From the NCBI GenBank assembly GCA_017309115.1, contig JAFLEF010000043.1:1-64000 (forward strand): 64,000 nucleotides of DNA, given 5' to 3'. The stretch comes from Verrucomicrobiota bacterium. Its GTDB lineage: Bacteria; Verrucomicrobiota; Verrucomicrobiia; Limisphaerales; UBA9464. Below are positions 1 to 8,320 of this stretch, piece by piece; the first letter of the stretch is position 1, and the number at the start of each line of letters is the position of its first letter. A program made the position numbers and the translations under genes. The notes below the pieces were generated by a model, which made no database searches, was not told the DNA's origin, and worked only from the letters and a program-made list of their open reading frames with translations.

Positions 1-114
1 GCGCTCCAGTCCCGCCACCTGCGGGTGACTCACCAACTGGAGAGCCGGATGCGGGAGATCCGCACGTCCGGTTCGGAGGGAGGGGTGGGGTCAATCCCCC
101 ATTCCTACCTCTAT
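1..114 (+). mobile_element. 3' end of a group II intron (domains V and VI)
   Basis: Positions 42-75 read as a 34-nt group II intron domain V. The AGC catalytic triad is at 43-45, a lower stem GAGCC/GGTTC encloses an upper GCGG/CCGC stem, and the cap is a GAGA-type loop. Positions 76-114 fold as domain VI: a G-rich strand pairs with a C-rich strand around a TCAA loop, with an unpaired A near 107 as the likely branch point. The intron should end with the AT at 113-114. Only this tail is inside the window, so the intron-encoded reverse transcriptase and the inserted target lie upstream. Domain V recognition is confident; the exact 3' splice site is inferred from family rules. Confidence 0.8.
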
Positions 115-171
115 AAACGCTCCGCGCACCGCTTCCCGCTTCTCGGTCTCCCAACTCTTAACCGGCCCCCG

Positions 172-222
172 GGTAGGGCGACGCTCCGCGGAGCCGTGCC
201 CGTGTGGAGAAGTGACGCGCAT
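172..222 (+). repeat. GTAG-type palindromic repeat, copy 1
   Basis: The segment begins GTAGGGCGACG and contains the perfect palindrome GCTCCGCGGAGC followed by CGTG and TGACGCG. The same word order recurs at 38546-38592. A GTAG tetranucleotide just 5' of a palindrome is the layout of REP elements, so this may be a REP family distinct from the GGAG family elsewhere in the window. Confidence 0.5.
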
Positions 223-283
223 TCTCGCCAGTCACGCAAAGCCCGCTTTCCCCTTCCCGCCTTTGTCTCTCAACTACCCACAA

Positions 284-420
284 ACCGGTTGAGAGTTGAA
301 AGTTGAGAGTTGAGAGAAACATCCTGGAATCCAGCACGTTAAGAGTGGCGACGGGTTTGTGGACGCAATGCGGATCCGGTTTACCGGTTTTGGCTTCTCT
401 CAACTCTCAACTCTCAACTA
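284..420. repeat. Inverted TTGAGAGTTGA / TCTCAACTC arrays downstream of glpD
   Basis: Tandem GTTGAGA units at about 288-317 face tandem CTCTCAACT units at about 396-420, so the two arrays form a large inverted repeat. The right arm reaches the last codons of glpD, and on the minus strand the structure sits directly downstream of that gene, where it could end transcription. Related arrays lie at 8979-9022, 38678-38710 and 45806-45827, making this a dispersed low-complexity family between genes. Confidence 0.55.
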
Positions 421-1988
421 TTGGTCGCCCCCACCAAAAATCCCCGCGCCACCCGGCCGAAGTCCGCCACCTGCTGCGCTTCCCACGCCGCATCCCGCTG
501 AAGTTCCCGAGCCATCAAGGACGCTACCTTCGGCGCCATGGCCAATGCCGCCCGCGCATTCAGGAACAGCGCCCGCGTTCTTCGCGCCAGCACATCCTCC
601 ACCGTGCGCGCCATTTCGTAGCGAACCGCCCAGACCACTTCGGCGCCGCCAATCGGTAGAGCGGCGTCCAGCGGTTCACCCAACATCGGATTCTGCTGAA
701 TCAAATCCTGCAGCGCGACGGCGTCGGATCCGTAGAAGGCCAACGGACCGAACCGGTCAGCGTGCTGATGATACCCGTGGATGTTCAGATGTCGGGTAAC
801 ACTCGGACGCTCCGTCAGGTGGGCCAGTGTCGCTGCCTGGTTCACACAGTCCTCCGCCATGTTGCGATAGGTCGTCCATTTGCCGCCGCACACACTCACC
901 AATCCACAGGCGTCGATGTGCAGCGTGTGATCCCGCGACAACGCCGCCGTGTTCGTGCTGTCCCCCGATTTCACCAGCGGCCGAATCCCCGCAAACACGC
1001 TCAGAATATCCGCCCGGGTCGGCGTCTTCTCCAAATACAGCGCCGCCGTGCTCAACATGAACTCAATCTCCTCATCCAGCGCCACGGGTTCCACACTCGC
1101 GGACTCCACCGGCGTGTCGGTGGTGCCGACGAGCGTGTGACCATGCCACGGAATGGCGAACATCACCCGACCATCGCTGGTGTGAGGTACCATGATCGCC
1201 GTGTCGCCTGGAAGGAACGAGCGGTCGAGGACCAAGTGCGCTCCCTGACTCGGGGCAATCATCGGCCGGGTTTCGGGCTGCGCGAGATGCCGCACTTCGT
1301 CGGTGAACGGGCCGGTGGCATTGATAACCACCTTCGCTCGAGCCGCAAATTCCCGACCCGACACCAGGTCCCGAGCCGTCACGCCATTCACCAGACCATC
1401 ACTGTCCTTCAACAGCGCGGTGACCGGCGCGTAATTGAGCACCGTCGCTCCCTGCTCCACCGCCGTGGTGGCCAAATTAATCAGCAAGCGCGAGTCGTCG
1501 AACTGCCCGTCGAAGTACACCACTCCACCGCGAAGCCCATCCGGCTTGATGTTGGGCAGGCTCTGCAACGTTTCCTCCTTCGAGAGGAGACGGGAAGCGC
1601 CGAAGCCATATTTGCCTGACAAACCCTGATACAGCTTGAGCCCGATTCCGTAGAAGGGTCCCTCCCACCACGCGTAACTCGGCACCACGAAGCGCAATTC
1701 GCTGACTAAATGCGGCGCGTTCTGCCGCAGAATTCCCCGTTCCTTGAGCGCTTCCATGACCAGGGACACGTTCCCCTGTTCGAGATAACGAACGCCGCCG
1801 TGAACCAGCTTGGTGCTCCGACTGGACGTGCCCTTTCCGAAATCGTGACGTTCCAACAACAACGTTCGATAACCGCGTGCCGCCGCGTCCAGCGCGACGC
1901 CCACCCCGGTGGCCCCACCGCCAATCACCAGCAGATCCCACGGTTCGGTCTGGGTGAGGACCCGATTGAGCTGTTCGGTTCGTTTCAT
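414..1988 (-). CDS. glpD: Aerobic glycerol-3-phosphate dehydrogenase
   Basis: This 524-residue flavoenzyme oxidises glycerol-3-phosphate to dihydroxyacetone phosphate and passes electrons to the quinone pool at the membrane. The N-terminal Rossmann motif [16 protein letters not shown], the stretch [18 protein letters not shown] and [14 protein letters not shown] are family hallmarks. A DAO C-terminal helical domain follows. The ATG at 1988 is preceded by a clear GGAGGAA ribosome-binding site, and the ATG overlaps the glpK stop (ATGA), indicating translational coupling. A longer in-frame start at 2042 would lie inside glpK and adds residues unrelated to the family. Length is normal for GlpD (about 500). 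The gene is last in the glpF-glpK-glpD operon. Confidence 0.95.
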   Translation of the reverse strand: MKRTEQLNRVLTQTEPWDLLVIGGGATGVGVALDAAARGYRTLLLERHDFGKGTSSRSTKLVHGGVRYLEQGNVSLVMEALKERGILRQNAPHLVSELRFVVPSYAWWEGPFYGIGLKLYQGLSGKYGFGASRLLSKEETLQSLPNIKPDGLRGGVVYFDGQFDDSRLLINLATTAVEQGATVLNYAPVTALLKDSDGLVNGVTARDLVSGREFAARAKVVINATGPFTDEVRHLAQPETRPMIAPSQGAHLVLDRSFLPGDTAIMVPHTSDGRVMFAIPWHGHTLVGTTDTPVESASVEPVALDEEIEFMLSTAALYLEKTPTRADILSVFAGIRPLVKSGDSTNTAALSRDHTLHIDACGLVSVCGGKWTTYRNMAEDCVNQAATLAHLTERPSVTRHLNIHGYHQHADRFGPLAFYGSDAVALQDLIQQNPMLGEPLDAALPIGGAEVVWAVRYEMARTVEDVLARRTRALFLNARAALAMAPKVASLMARELQRDAAWEAQQVADFGRVARGFLVGATNS

Positions 1989-3517
1989 GATTTCTTCCTC
2001 CGGGTTCGTCGGGTTTTGGGCGTGGGAGCTGGCACTGCCCAACTCCGCGCCCGCTGCAAGGCATCGTTCCAGCGAAGTCGCAGTTCCTGCGCGCGCTCGG
2101 CCTTCATCTGGGGTTCAAAGACCTTTTCAATCTTCCACTGGGAAGCAATGGCCGAGGGTGATTTCCAGAAGCCCACGCCCAAGCCGGCCAGATACGCGGC
2201 TCCCAGGGCGGTGGTTTCCGTGACCGAGGGTCGCACTACCGGAATGCGCAGGATATCGGCCTGGAACTGCATCAGCGGTTCACTGCGGGAGGCTCCGCCG
2301 TCGACGCGCATCTCCGGCACCGAACGCCCAGTGTCGGCCACCATGGCATCCAGCAGGTCCGCTACCTGAAAGGCGATTCCCTCCAGGGTTGCCCGCGCCA
2401 GATGCGCTGCCGAGGTGTCCCGCGAAATGCCGATCATCAGACCACGCGCGTAGGAATCCCAATGCGGGGCGCCCAAACCCGCGAAGGCCGGAACCAGAAA
2501 CAACCCGCCACTGTCCGGAACCGATTCCGCGAGCAGATTGACCTCCTGAGCCGAGCGGACCAATTGCAGGCCATCCCGCAGCCACTGCAACGCCGCCCCG
2601 CCGATGAAGACGCTGCCTTCCTGCGCATACTCCATGCGGTTACCCAGCTTCCAGGCCACCGTGGTGATCAGCCGGTTCTTGGACAGGATCGGTTTCAGTC
2701 CGGTGTTCTGCAGGAGGAAACAGCCCGTGCCGTAAGTGCACTTGGTGAAGCCCGGCCGCAGACACATCTGACCGAACAACGCCGCCTGCTGATCGCCCGC
2801 GATGCCGCTGATGGGAATCTTGCTCAGGCCGAGCGAGGTGGAGATCTCGCCGTACACTTCGCTGGAGGACTTCACCTCGGGCAATACTTCGCGCGGGACC
2901 CGGAACAGCTTCAGTAAGGTGTCATCCCATTCCCCGGTGTGCAGATTGAAGAGCAGGGTCCGCGAGGCGTTGCTGACATCCGTGATGTGCGTCTGGCCAC
3001 TGGTCAACTTCCACACCAGCCACGAGTCGATGGTCCCGAACGCCAATTCACCGGCCTCGGCGCGTTTCCGGGCTCCCGGAACATGATCGAGAATCCAGGC
3101 GAGTTTGGTGCCGGAGAAGTAGGCATCCAACAACAACCCGGTGCGCTTCTGAATCAACTTCAACGCCCCATCGGCCCGCAAGCGATCGCACTCCGGCGCC
3201 GTCCGGCGGTCCTGCCACACGATGGCCGGATACACCGGATCCCCGGTCGCCCGATCCCACACCACTGTGGTCTCGCGCTGATTGGTGATTCCCACCGCCG
3301 CGATGTCCCGGGGACGCAATCCGCCGCGACCCAGCGCCTCGACGGCGACGGTCATGATGGAGAACCAAATTTCCTGCGGATCATGTTCGACCCAGCCGGA
3401 CTGCGGGTAGATCTGACGAATCTCTTTTTGAGCGACGGCGCGGGTTTGACCCTCGGCATCGAACACAATGGCCCGGACGCTGGTGGTTCCCGCGTCGAGA
3501 GAGAGGATATAGGACAT
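1985..3517 (-). CDS. glpK: Glycerol kinase
   Basis: The 510-residue FGGY-family kinase phosphorylates glycerol with ATP to sn-glycerol-3-phosphate, the substrate of the neighbouring GlpD. The N-terminal [26 protein letters not shown] and IVWQDRR motifs bind ATP and glycerol. [13 protein letters not shown] carries the catalytic aspartate, and [18 protein letters not shown] is typical of the C-terminal lobe. The last residues form a basic tail ([10 protein letters not shown]) beyond the usual GlpK end. The stop overlaps the glpD start by the ATGA arrangement. The gene is 30 bp downstream of glpF on the same strand. No strong Shine-Dalgarno precedes the ATG. Confidence 0.96.
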   Translation of the reverse strand: MSYILSLDAGTTSVRAIVFDAEGQTRAVAQKEIRQIYPQSGWVEHDPQEIWFSIMTVAVEALGRGGLRPRDIAAVGITNQRETTVVWDRATGDPVYPAIVWQDRRTAPECDRLRADGALKLIQKRTGLLLDAYFSGTKLAWILDHVPGARKRAEAGELAFGTIDSWLVWKLTSGQTHITDVSNASRTLLFNLHTGEWDDTLLKLFRVPREVLPEVKSSSEVYGEISTSLGLSKIPISGIAGDQQAALFGQMCLRPGFTKCTYGTGCFLLQNTGLKPILSKNRLITTVAWKLGNRMEYAQEGSVFIGGAALQWLRDGLQLVRSAQEVNLLAESVPDSGGLFLVPAFAGLGAPHWDSYARGLMIGISRDTSAAHLARATLEGIAFQVADLLDAMVADTGRSVPEMRVDGGASRSEPLMQFQADILRIPVVRPSVTETTALGAAYLAGLGVGFWKSPSAIASQWKIEKVFEPQMKAERAQELRLRWNDALQRARSWAVPAPTPKTRRTRRKKS

Positions 3518-3547
3518 AGCGCGAAGGGAATTGAGACGGGAAAGGAA

Positions 3548-4276
3548 TTAGGATCCGTAAAGGAACTGCTGGGCGAAGGCTCCCACCAAACCGCCGACCA
3601 GCGGACCGAGCACGGGAATCCAGGCATAGGACCAGTCCGAGTCCCCTTTGCCGGAAATGGGCAGGACTGCGTGGGCCAAGCGCGGACCCAGATCCCGGGC
3701 GGGATTGATGGCGTATCCCGTGGGTCCCCCAAGCGACAAACCAATCGAGAACACCAGCAGACCGACCAGGAGCGGTCCGAAGCCGGAGGTCCAAGCGGGT
3801 TCCGGGAGGTTGGCTTTCGATGGCAGCGCCAGGGCGCCAAAAACCAACACCGCCGTGCCAATCGCTTCGCAGAGAAAATTGCTGCCCGGGCTGCGAATGG
3901 CCGGTGCCGTGCAGAACACCGCGCGTTTGGCCGCAGGATCCGGTGTCTCCCGCCAGTGCGGCAGATACGCCAGCCACACCAGGATGGCGCCGACAAAGGC
4001 CCCGGCAAATTGAGCCGCGAGATACCCCGGGACCTTGGCCGCCTCGAACTTCCCGATGGCCGTTAAAGCGAGCGTGATGGCGGGATTCAAATGGGCTCCG
4101 CTGATGGAGCCGACGCAATACACCGCGAGCGCAACCGCCAGTCCCCATCCGGTCGCGATGACGATCCACCCGGAGTTTTGGCCCTTGGAGCGAGCCAGCA
4201 CGACATTGGCGACCACGCCATCACCCAGCAGGATCAGAAGAGCCGTTCCGAGAAACTCCGCGAAGTAAGGCGACAT
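3548..4276 (-). CDS. glpF: Glycerol uptake facilitator (aquaglyceroporin)
   Basis: A 242-residue MIP-family channel with six hydrophobic membrane spans and the two half-helix NPA signatures, HLNPAIT in the first repeat and INPARDLGPR in the second. The Asp after the second NPA-Arg is typical of glycerol-conducting GlpF rather than water-only AqpZ. It should let glycerol diffuse across the inner membrane, where GlpK traps it. It is the first gene of the minus-strand glp operon. Upstream (4277-4418) I see no confident promoter or GlpR-type operator, and the start lacks a strong Shine-Dalgarno. Confidence 0.95.
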   Translation of the reverse strand: MSPYFAEFLGTALLILLGDGVVANVVLARSKGQNSGWIVIATGWGLAVALAVYCVGSISGAHLNPAITLALTAIGKFEAAKVPGYLAAQFAGAFVGAILVWLAYLPHWRETPDPAAKRAVFCTAPAIRSPGSNFLCEAIGTAVLVFGALALPSKANLPEPAWTSGFGPLLVGLLVFSIGLSLGGPTGYAINPARDLGPRLAHAVLPISGKGDSDWSYAWIPVLGPLVGGLVGAFAQQFLYGS

Positions 4277-4418
4277 GGATCAAGGCAGTTGAGTGAAGCC
4301 GACGAGAACGCCGAGCCACCTGGTTCAAATGGGAATGCCGCAACCTAAATCGCGAACGTCCCCTGGAGGAAGCGAATTTCCAGAACGTCGAATCACCCAC
4401 CTACTGTCACCTACGGTC

Positions 4419-4490
4419 GGGATGGACCGCCGGGCCGTCCCCGCGCTTCCGAGCGAAGCGGAGGAACGCGGCGCTTTGCTGGTCAGCGCC
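4419..4490 (+). repeat. Dispersed GC-rich repeat family B, copy 1
   Basis: The segment begins GGGATGGACCGCCGGGCCGT and ends GGTCAGCGCC. An inverted copy with the same ends lies at 47283-47355, the central 20-25 bases differing. Both copies sit beside REPIN-like repeats. The function is unknown. Confidence 0.6.
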
Positions 4491-4530
4491 AGAAGTCGTG
4501 CCATGGTATCTCGAAGGACGGCCAGGGGAC

Positions 4531-4685
4531 GGTTTCCCGCGGAGTGCGCAGAGGACGCGGAGGAAGAACCGTTCGGAGTCCCGCCTTTAGGCGGCGGAGC
4601 GCCAGGCTACCCCAGCCGTGGGAAATTCCCTCAGAAATGCCGGCAACCAACGCGGGACCGGCTAAAGCCGGAACTCCGTGCCGCC
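4531..4685 (+). repeat. REPIN-like repeat (core 4575-4677) with conserved left flank
   Basis: The core has two inverted REP units. The left is GGAG-TC-CCGCCTTTAGGCGG (GGAG at 4575-4578). The right is the reverse complement of the same plan, CCGGCTAAAGCCGG followed by CTCC at 4674-4677. A GGAG or GTAG tetranucleotide next to a short palindrome is the REP signature recognised by RAYT transposases, and two inverted REPs form a REPIN. The 40 bases to the left (GTTTCCCGCGGAGTGCGC and on) are also shared with the copies at 6105 and 7757. Confidence 0.75.
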
Positions 4686-4692
4686 CAATCTT

Positions 4693-6049
4693 GGGGACAG
4701 ACCCTGGGGTAACGAATCCCCAATTGACGTGGGGTGGAAATCGCGGTGAACAGACGACAGCCTGGAGTAGGCGCCAAGAGTGGATACATCCGGAGTTACC
4801 CCGCTAGGGAGGCTCCGGGTAGGAAGAACTGCAGCGCCGACTGTGAGCGAGTGGCAGCGGCCGATCGGGGGAGTAGGATCGCCGCGAGGCGTCAGTGGAA
4901 GACCCGGCGGCGGAAGTCGCGCAGGGTGTAGAGCGGTTCGGTGACTCCGCGCATTCGTCGGGCACCTGTCTTTCGCCGGGGGCCGAAGTGGCCGCTGTTG
5001 GCAGTATAGACAGCTTCCACAAACTCCTCATCGCCCAGGGCAATGCCTTGGGTCAGATAACGCACACTCACCTGCGCCAACTGCGTCAGTCTCACTTGGC
5101 CTTTGGCCTTCAACACCTCCAGCACCTGTTCCGGGCTAAACCCCGGCTTCAACGGTTCGCCCGTTTCCTGAGTCCCTTCCCGACCCGCTTCTCCCCACTG
5201 GAAGAGCCGTTGCCGATACTCCGCCAAAGCCTCCTCTTCCGAAGGGTTCCTTCCTTCGGCGTACTGCATCAGGCTCTGGATGCCCAGTCGGGCCCCGGTA
5301 CTCCCCGTTAGGGCCGCCCCGTAACCGCACCAGGGGTACAGCCCGGGATCGGTTACAATCCGGGCTCGAATCGGGTTCAAATCCAGATACCACGCCACCA
5401 CCAGCAAGGAGGCGGCCGAACCCTGCACCAGCACACTCTTGAATCGTTCTTCCCAGAGCGTGCCCCGTCGGCCATGCCGCCGGTTGAACCACTGCGTAAA
5501 GCGCCCTTTGAGCCGCTTCATGAAACCACTCAGACTCCACATGTCCCGACACTTGCGCTCCAGATACGCCCGTTCCCCCGCCGCATCTCCCGCCCGCTGG
5601 AAAACCTCCAACTCCTGCCGCGCCCGAGCCGGGGTCAAGGTCGACGCGGACAGCCCAGCCAATCGCTTCAGAAAGGCCTCGGCGCTTAGCGGCTGGGAAG
5701 GCCGGGGCGGCACCTCCAACTCTAGGTGAAAGTGATTGGACATCACGCAATAGTTCAACACCCGGATCCCGCAGAAGGTCGCATACTCCCAGAGTAGTTT
5801 CACAAACTGTTCCTTCTCCTCCTGCTCAAAGCAGTGCCGTCGGTCCACCACCCGCGACATACAGTGGAAGAAGTGCGTCCCATGTCCGGGAATCTGCTGA
5901 ATTCGGGGTACTCGCATATCCCACCACTCCACCACGTTCTCCGCCCCTTCCGCCATCGCCACATTTAACGAGCCACGCGACCCCTCAAGTACCCGACTTT
6001 ATCCGGGACTCGGCAAGACTGATGTCCTTGCACTCTAGGGTCTGTCCCC
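4693..6049. mobile_element. RAYT unit bounded by inverted GGGGACAGACCCT 13-mers
   Basis: The 13-mer GGGGACAGACCCT lies at 4693-4705 on the plus strand, and its exact inverse at 6037-6049. The two bracket a Y1-type transposase gene. More copies occur at 6107, 7731, 7759 and 8036 (plus strand) and 7214 (inverse), with variants at 6346, 7190, 7999 and 46090. Inverted REP flanks around a RAYT gene are a known arrangement, so this is the probable mobile or formerly mobile unit. The 190 bases at 4706-4891 hold no recognisable gene. Confidence 0.6.
4892..5962 (-). CDS. REP-associated tyrosine transposase (RAYT, Y1_Tnp family)
   Basis: A single-strand DNA transposase of the HUH/Y1 type. The metal-binding HUH motif is in VMSNHFHLELEV near residue 75, the R-rich helix RLKGRFTQWFNRRH and GTLWEERFKSVL follow, and YLDLNPIRARIV contains the probable nucleophilic tyrosine. 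The C-terminal ~130 residues go beyond the Y1 domain and include EEEALAEYRQRLFQWG and a final basic region, as in larger chromosomal RAYTs. At 356 residues it is longer than the E. coli RAYT (165). Possible starts are GTG 5962, ATG 5956 and ATG 5917; the last (MRVPRIQQIPG) fits the usual family beginning best. Unlike insertion sequences, RAYTs are normally single-copy and act on REP repeats, many of which lie nearby. Confidence 0.85.
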   Translation of the reverse strand: MAMAEGAENVVEWWDMRVPRIQQIPGHGTHFFHCMSRVVDRRHCFEQEEKEQFVKLLWEYATFCGIRVLNYCVMSNHFHLELEVPPRPSQPLSAEAFLKRLAGLSASTLTPARARQELEVFQRAGDAAGERAYLERKCRDMWSLSGFMKRLKGRFTQWFNRRHGRRGTLWEERFKSVLVQGSAASLLVVAWYLDLNPIRARIVTDPGLYPWCGYGAALTGSTGARLGIQSLMQYAEGRNPSEEEALAEYRQRLFQWGEAGREGTQETGEPLKPGFSPEQVLEVLKAKGQVRLTQLAQVSVRYLTQGIALGDEEFVEAVYTANSGHFGPRRKTGARRMRGVTEPLYTLRDFRRRVFH

Positions 6050-6104
6050 AGAGTTCGACGAGTCACGGGTCGAGAAACTCCGCAACCAGCGATGATTCGG
6101 TACC

Positions 6105-6358
6105 GTGGGGACAGACCCTCAAGTGCCCCATTATGGTCGGCGCCGAAAGTCGAGACGTGGAACTCTCTTGGCGGAGGAGGGTTTCCCGCGGCGTGCGCGG
6201 AGGACGCGGAGAGAAGATCGTTCGGAGTCCCGCCTTTAGGCGGTGGAGCGCTTGGCTACCTCGACCGTGGGAAACTCCTCGAGAACTGCCCCCAACCGAC
6301 GCGGGACCGGCTAAAGCCGGGACTCCGTACCGCCGCGGTGACGACAGGGACAGACCCT
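6105..6358 (+). repeat. REPIN-like repeat (core 6224-6326) plus ~120 bp conserved flank
   Basis: The core is 103 bp with GGAG at 6224-6227, palindrome CCGCCTTTAGGCGG, and a right unit CCGGCTAAAGCCGG then CTCC at 6323-6326. The 13-mer GGGGACAGACCCT starts the unit at 6107 and a variant ends it at 6346-6358. The whole segment is nearly identical to 7757-8011, with only a handful of differences by eye, pointing to a recent duplication. Confidence 0.75.
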
Positions 6359-6369
6359 GGAAACTGCCA

Positions 6370-7108
6370 ACTGTTTGACCAATTGCCCCGTCAACCCTTC
6401 GTTCCCGAAGAACCGGAACCCCTGACGCTGGAGGAACAAGATCGGGTGTATGGCAACGATGCGCTGGGGCAATGGGCGGTTGGCGCCACGGCGAGCAGTG
6501 AGTATCGAACCACCGACTATTCGGCATCCCGGGCGACAGGTGCTCCAGATGTCACCCGGTATGGGGACAGTCCCAAAGCGTGGGCGAGTCGATTGGCCGA
6601 TTCCGGTGAGGAATGGTTGGAGCTAACGTTTCCAAATGCGGTCAAGGCCGGCGCGGTGCGGGTGCGTCAGGTGTATAATCCGGGAGCGATCAACCGGGTG
6701 GAGGTGTTCGATGCGTTGGGAATCGGTACGATCGTGTTTCAGGGAATCGACACGAACGCTTATCCGGCGAACCAGATCGCGTGGTTCATCGCTAAATTCC
6801 CCCGGACCAGCGGACCGGTGCAGCGCGTGCGACTCACCCTCGATTCGGCCCGGGTCAAAGGATGGAACGAAATTGATGCGGTCCAACTGGTGGCTGGTCC
6901 GGAGATCCCTCCCTTGACCCCGACGCTCAGTTACGCGTTCGAGACCGGCACTGGAATTCTCCAGATCGCTACCTGGCCTGACGGATTCATTCTTCAGCGA
7001 TCGCCTCAACTCTCACCGGCCGACTGGCAACTCTATGCCGACAAACCTCCCGTGAACATTCCGTCCGGGGAAGCATCCTCCTTCTTCCGTCTGATCGAAG
7101 CCCGGTGA
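6370..7108 (+). pseudogene. 5'-truncated gene: discoidin-like C-terminal domain
   Basis: From about 6400 the reading frame encodes a compact domain (GQWAVGATASSEY, ATGAPDVTRYGD, EEWLELTFPNAV, VRVRQVYNPGAINRVEVFD, RVRLTLDSARVKGWNEIDAVQLV) resembling a discoidin / F5-8 type C beta-sandwich found at the C-terminus of secreted proteins in Verrucomicrobiota (recognised from memory). About 75 further residues (GTGILQIATWPDGFILQRSPQL) look like a fibronectin-type or beta-rich end. No ATG with a sensible N-terminus exists; upstream in-frame sequence is only the translated repeat at 6105-6358. The repeat therefore seems to have replaced the gene's 5' part. A GTG at 6448 could still start a fragment. 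Confidence 0.55.
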
Positions 7109-7213
7109 ATCGCCGCCCACCTGATGCTGCCACAGCATCACGACTTCAGGTGTCCCTACCGTCGCTCTGCCGCTTCAGCGAACCTCAGACTCTGTCCCCA
7201 AACTTCAGACTTC

Positions 7214-7342
7214 AGGGTCTGTCCCCAGGGTACGGAGTCCCGCCTTTAGGCGGCGGAGCGCCTAGTTACCTCGGCCGTGGGGAACTCCTTGAAAACTGCC
7301 GGTAGCCGACACGGGACCGGCTCAGGCCGGGACTCCGTACCC
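7214..7342 (+). repeat. 13-mer plus REPIN-like repeat (core 7234-7336)
   Basis: An inverse 13-mer (AGGGTCTGTCCCC, 7214-7226) is followed by a 103 bp core with GGAG at 7234-7237 and CTCC at 7333-7336. The right palindrome is a variant, CCGGCTCAGGCCGG. A degenerate 13-mer is at 7188-7200. Between this unit and the transposase fragment at 7498, positions 7346-7368 form a hairpin (GCCCAA...TTGGGC) that may be the left end of the IS1634-type element. Confidence 0.7.
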
Positions 7343-7497
7343 GGTTAGCCCAAGTTTCGCAGATTTGGGCAATGAGCAGCGATGTTTGGCCATTGCGGTG
7401 CTGGAACTCCTGATTTTTTGGGGTTTTCCCGTGTCGATCCCTTGTGGGCCGACCTTGGGGGATTGCCCCTGGCCGGGGTGGGTTATCTTCAGCGGGC

Positions 7498-7728
7498 ATG
7501 TTCCTCAAACGACGTGTCCGGCACAAAGACGGCAAGGACCACATCTACTACTCGCTCTGCGAGAGCCTGCGGGTCCATCGCGGGCGCGTCATCCAACGGC
7601 AGGTGCTGCACTTGGGCGAGTTGAACACGACGCAGGTCGAGAGTTGGCAGCGGACGCTGGAGATCATTGATGGGGATGACTCGGGCCGGCGGTTGCAGCG
7701 GCGGCTCTTCGCGGATCGCGAGGGGACC
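7498..7728 (+). pseudogene. N-terminal fragment of an IS1634-type transposase
   Basis: The first ~75 residues (MFLKRRVRHKDGKDHIYYSL, then CESLRVHRGRVIQRQVLHLGEL) match the conserved N-terminus of IS1634/IS1182-related DDE transposases, followed by an LNTTQVESWQRTLEII helix. Homology stops near 7728, where the frame enters GGGGACAGACCCT repeats and a REPIN-like unit. The DDE catalytic core is missing, so the element is dead. The break at a repeat suggests that the repeat inserted into, or recombined with, the insertion sequence. Confidence 0.75.
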
Positions 7729-7730
7729 GT

Positions 7731-8048
7731 GGGGACAGACCCTCAGGTGCCCCACCGTGGGGACAGACCCTCAGGTGCCCCATTATGGTCGGCGCCGAAA
7801 GTCGAGACGTGGAACTCTCTTGGCGGAGGAGGTATTCCCGCGGAGTGCGCGGAGGACGCGGAGAGAAGATCGTTCGGAGTCCCGCCTTTAGGTGGTGGAG
7901 CGCTTGGCTACCTCGACCGTGGGAAACTCCTCGAGAACTGCCCGCAACCGACGCGGGACCGGCCAAAGCCGGGACTCCGTACCGCCGCGGGTGAGGACAG
8001 GGACAGACCCTGAGAACTGCTGAGAATTGAGAAACGGGGACAGACCCT
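7731..8048 (+). repeat. 13-mer cluster and REPIN-like repeat (core 7876-7978)
   Basis: Exact 13-mers lie at 7731-7743, 7759-7771 and 8036-8048, with a variant at 7999-8011. The core has GGAG at 7876-7879 and CTCC at 7975-7978, 103 bp apart, with palindromes CCGCCTTTAGGTGG and CCGGCCAAAGCCGG. The segment 7757-8011 is a near copy of 6105-6358. Confidence 0.75.
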
Positions 8049-8218
8049 GGGAACTGAAAATTTTCGCGGAGCGGGGATTGCGGGCGCAACCTTCGGCTAA
8101 TCGCGTCAATGCCTCCGGCACTAAACGCGACCGCCAGTCGCCATACTCTGCGCCCAATGTTGTCCTAGTGGATTGCCGCGGAAAAAGCGGGGTTTGCGGT
8201 TCGGCCGCGAATTCAGTC

Positions 8219-8232
8219 GGACAAATTTGTCC
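8219..8232. promoter_or_regulatory. Perfect 14-bp palindrome GGACAAATTTGTCC, candidate operator
   Basis: This perfect palindrome lies in the 270-bp intergenic space before the NusG-like gene, about 90 bp upstream of its chosen ATG. A second, shorter inverted repeat CAACA-CA-TGTTG lies at 8289-8300. Symmetric sites of this length often bind dimeric repressors. No regulator gene of obvious type lies beside it, so the binding protein is unknown. The rest of 8049-8320 holds no recognisable gene. Confidence 0.4.
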
Positions 8233-8320
8233 ACCTAACTCGGGACAGATGGAGAAATGGAGCGGATTTCGGGTCGGCACGCGAGTTGCAACACATGTTG
8301 GCCAGCGTCCGACCAACCGC

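Noticed and set aside
4706-4891. Small gene between the 13-mer and the RAYT stop
   Set aside because: Open frames here are short, without motifs or ribosome-binding sites.
6092-6369. Coding sequence in the repeat before the discoidin-like domain
   Set aside because: The same DNA occurs at 7757-8011 in another context; it is repeat sequence that happens to be open.
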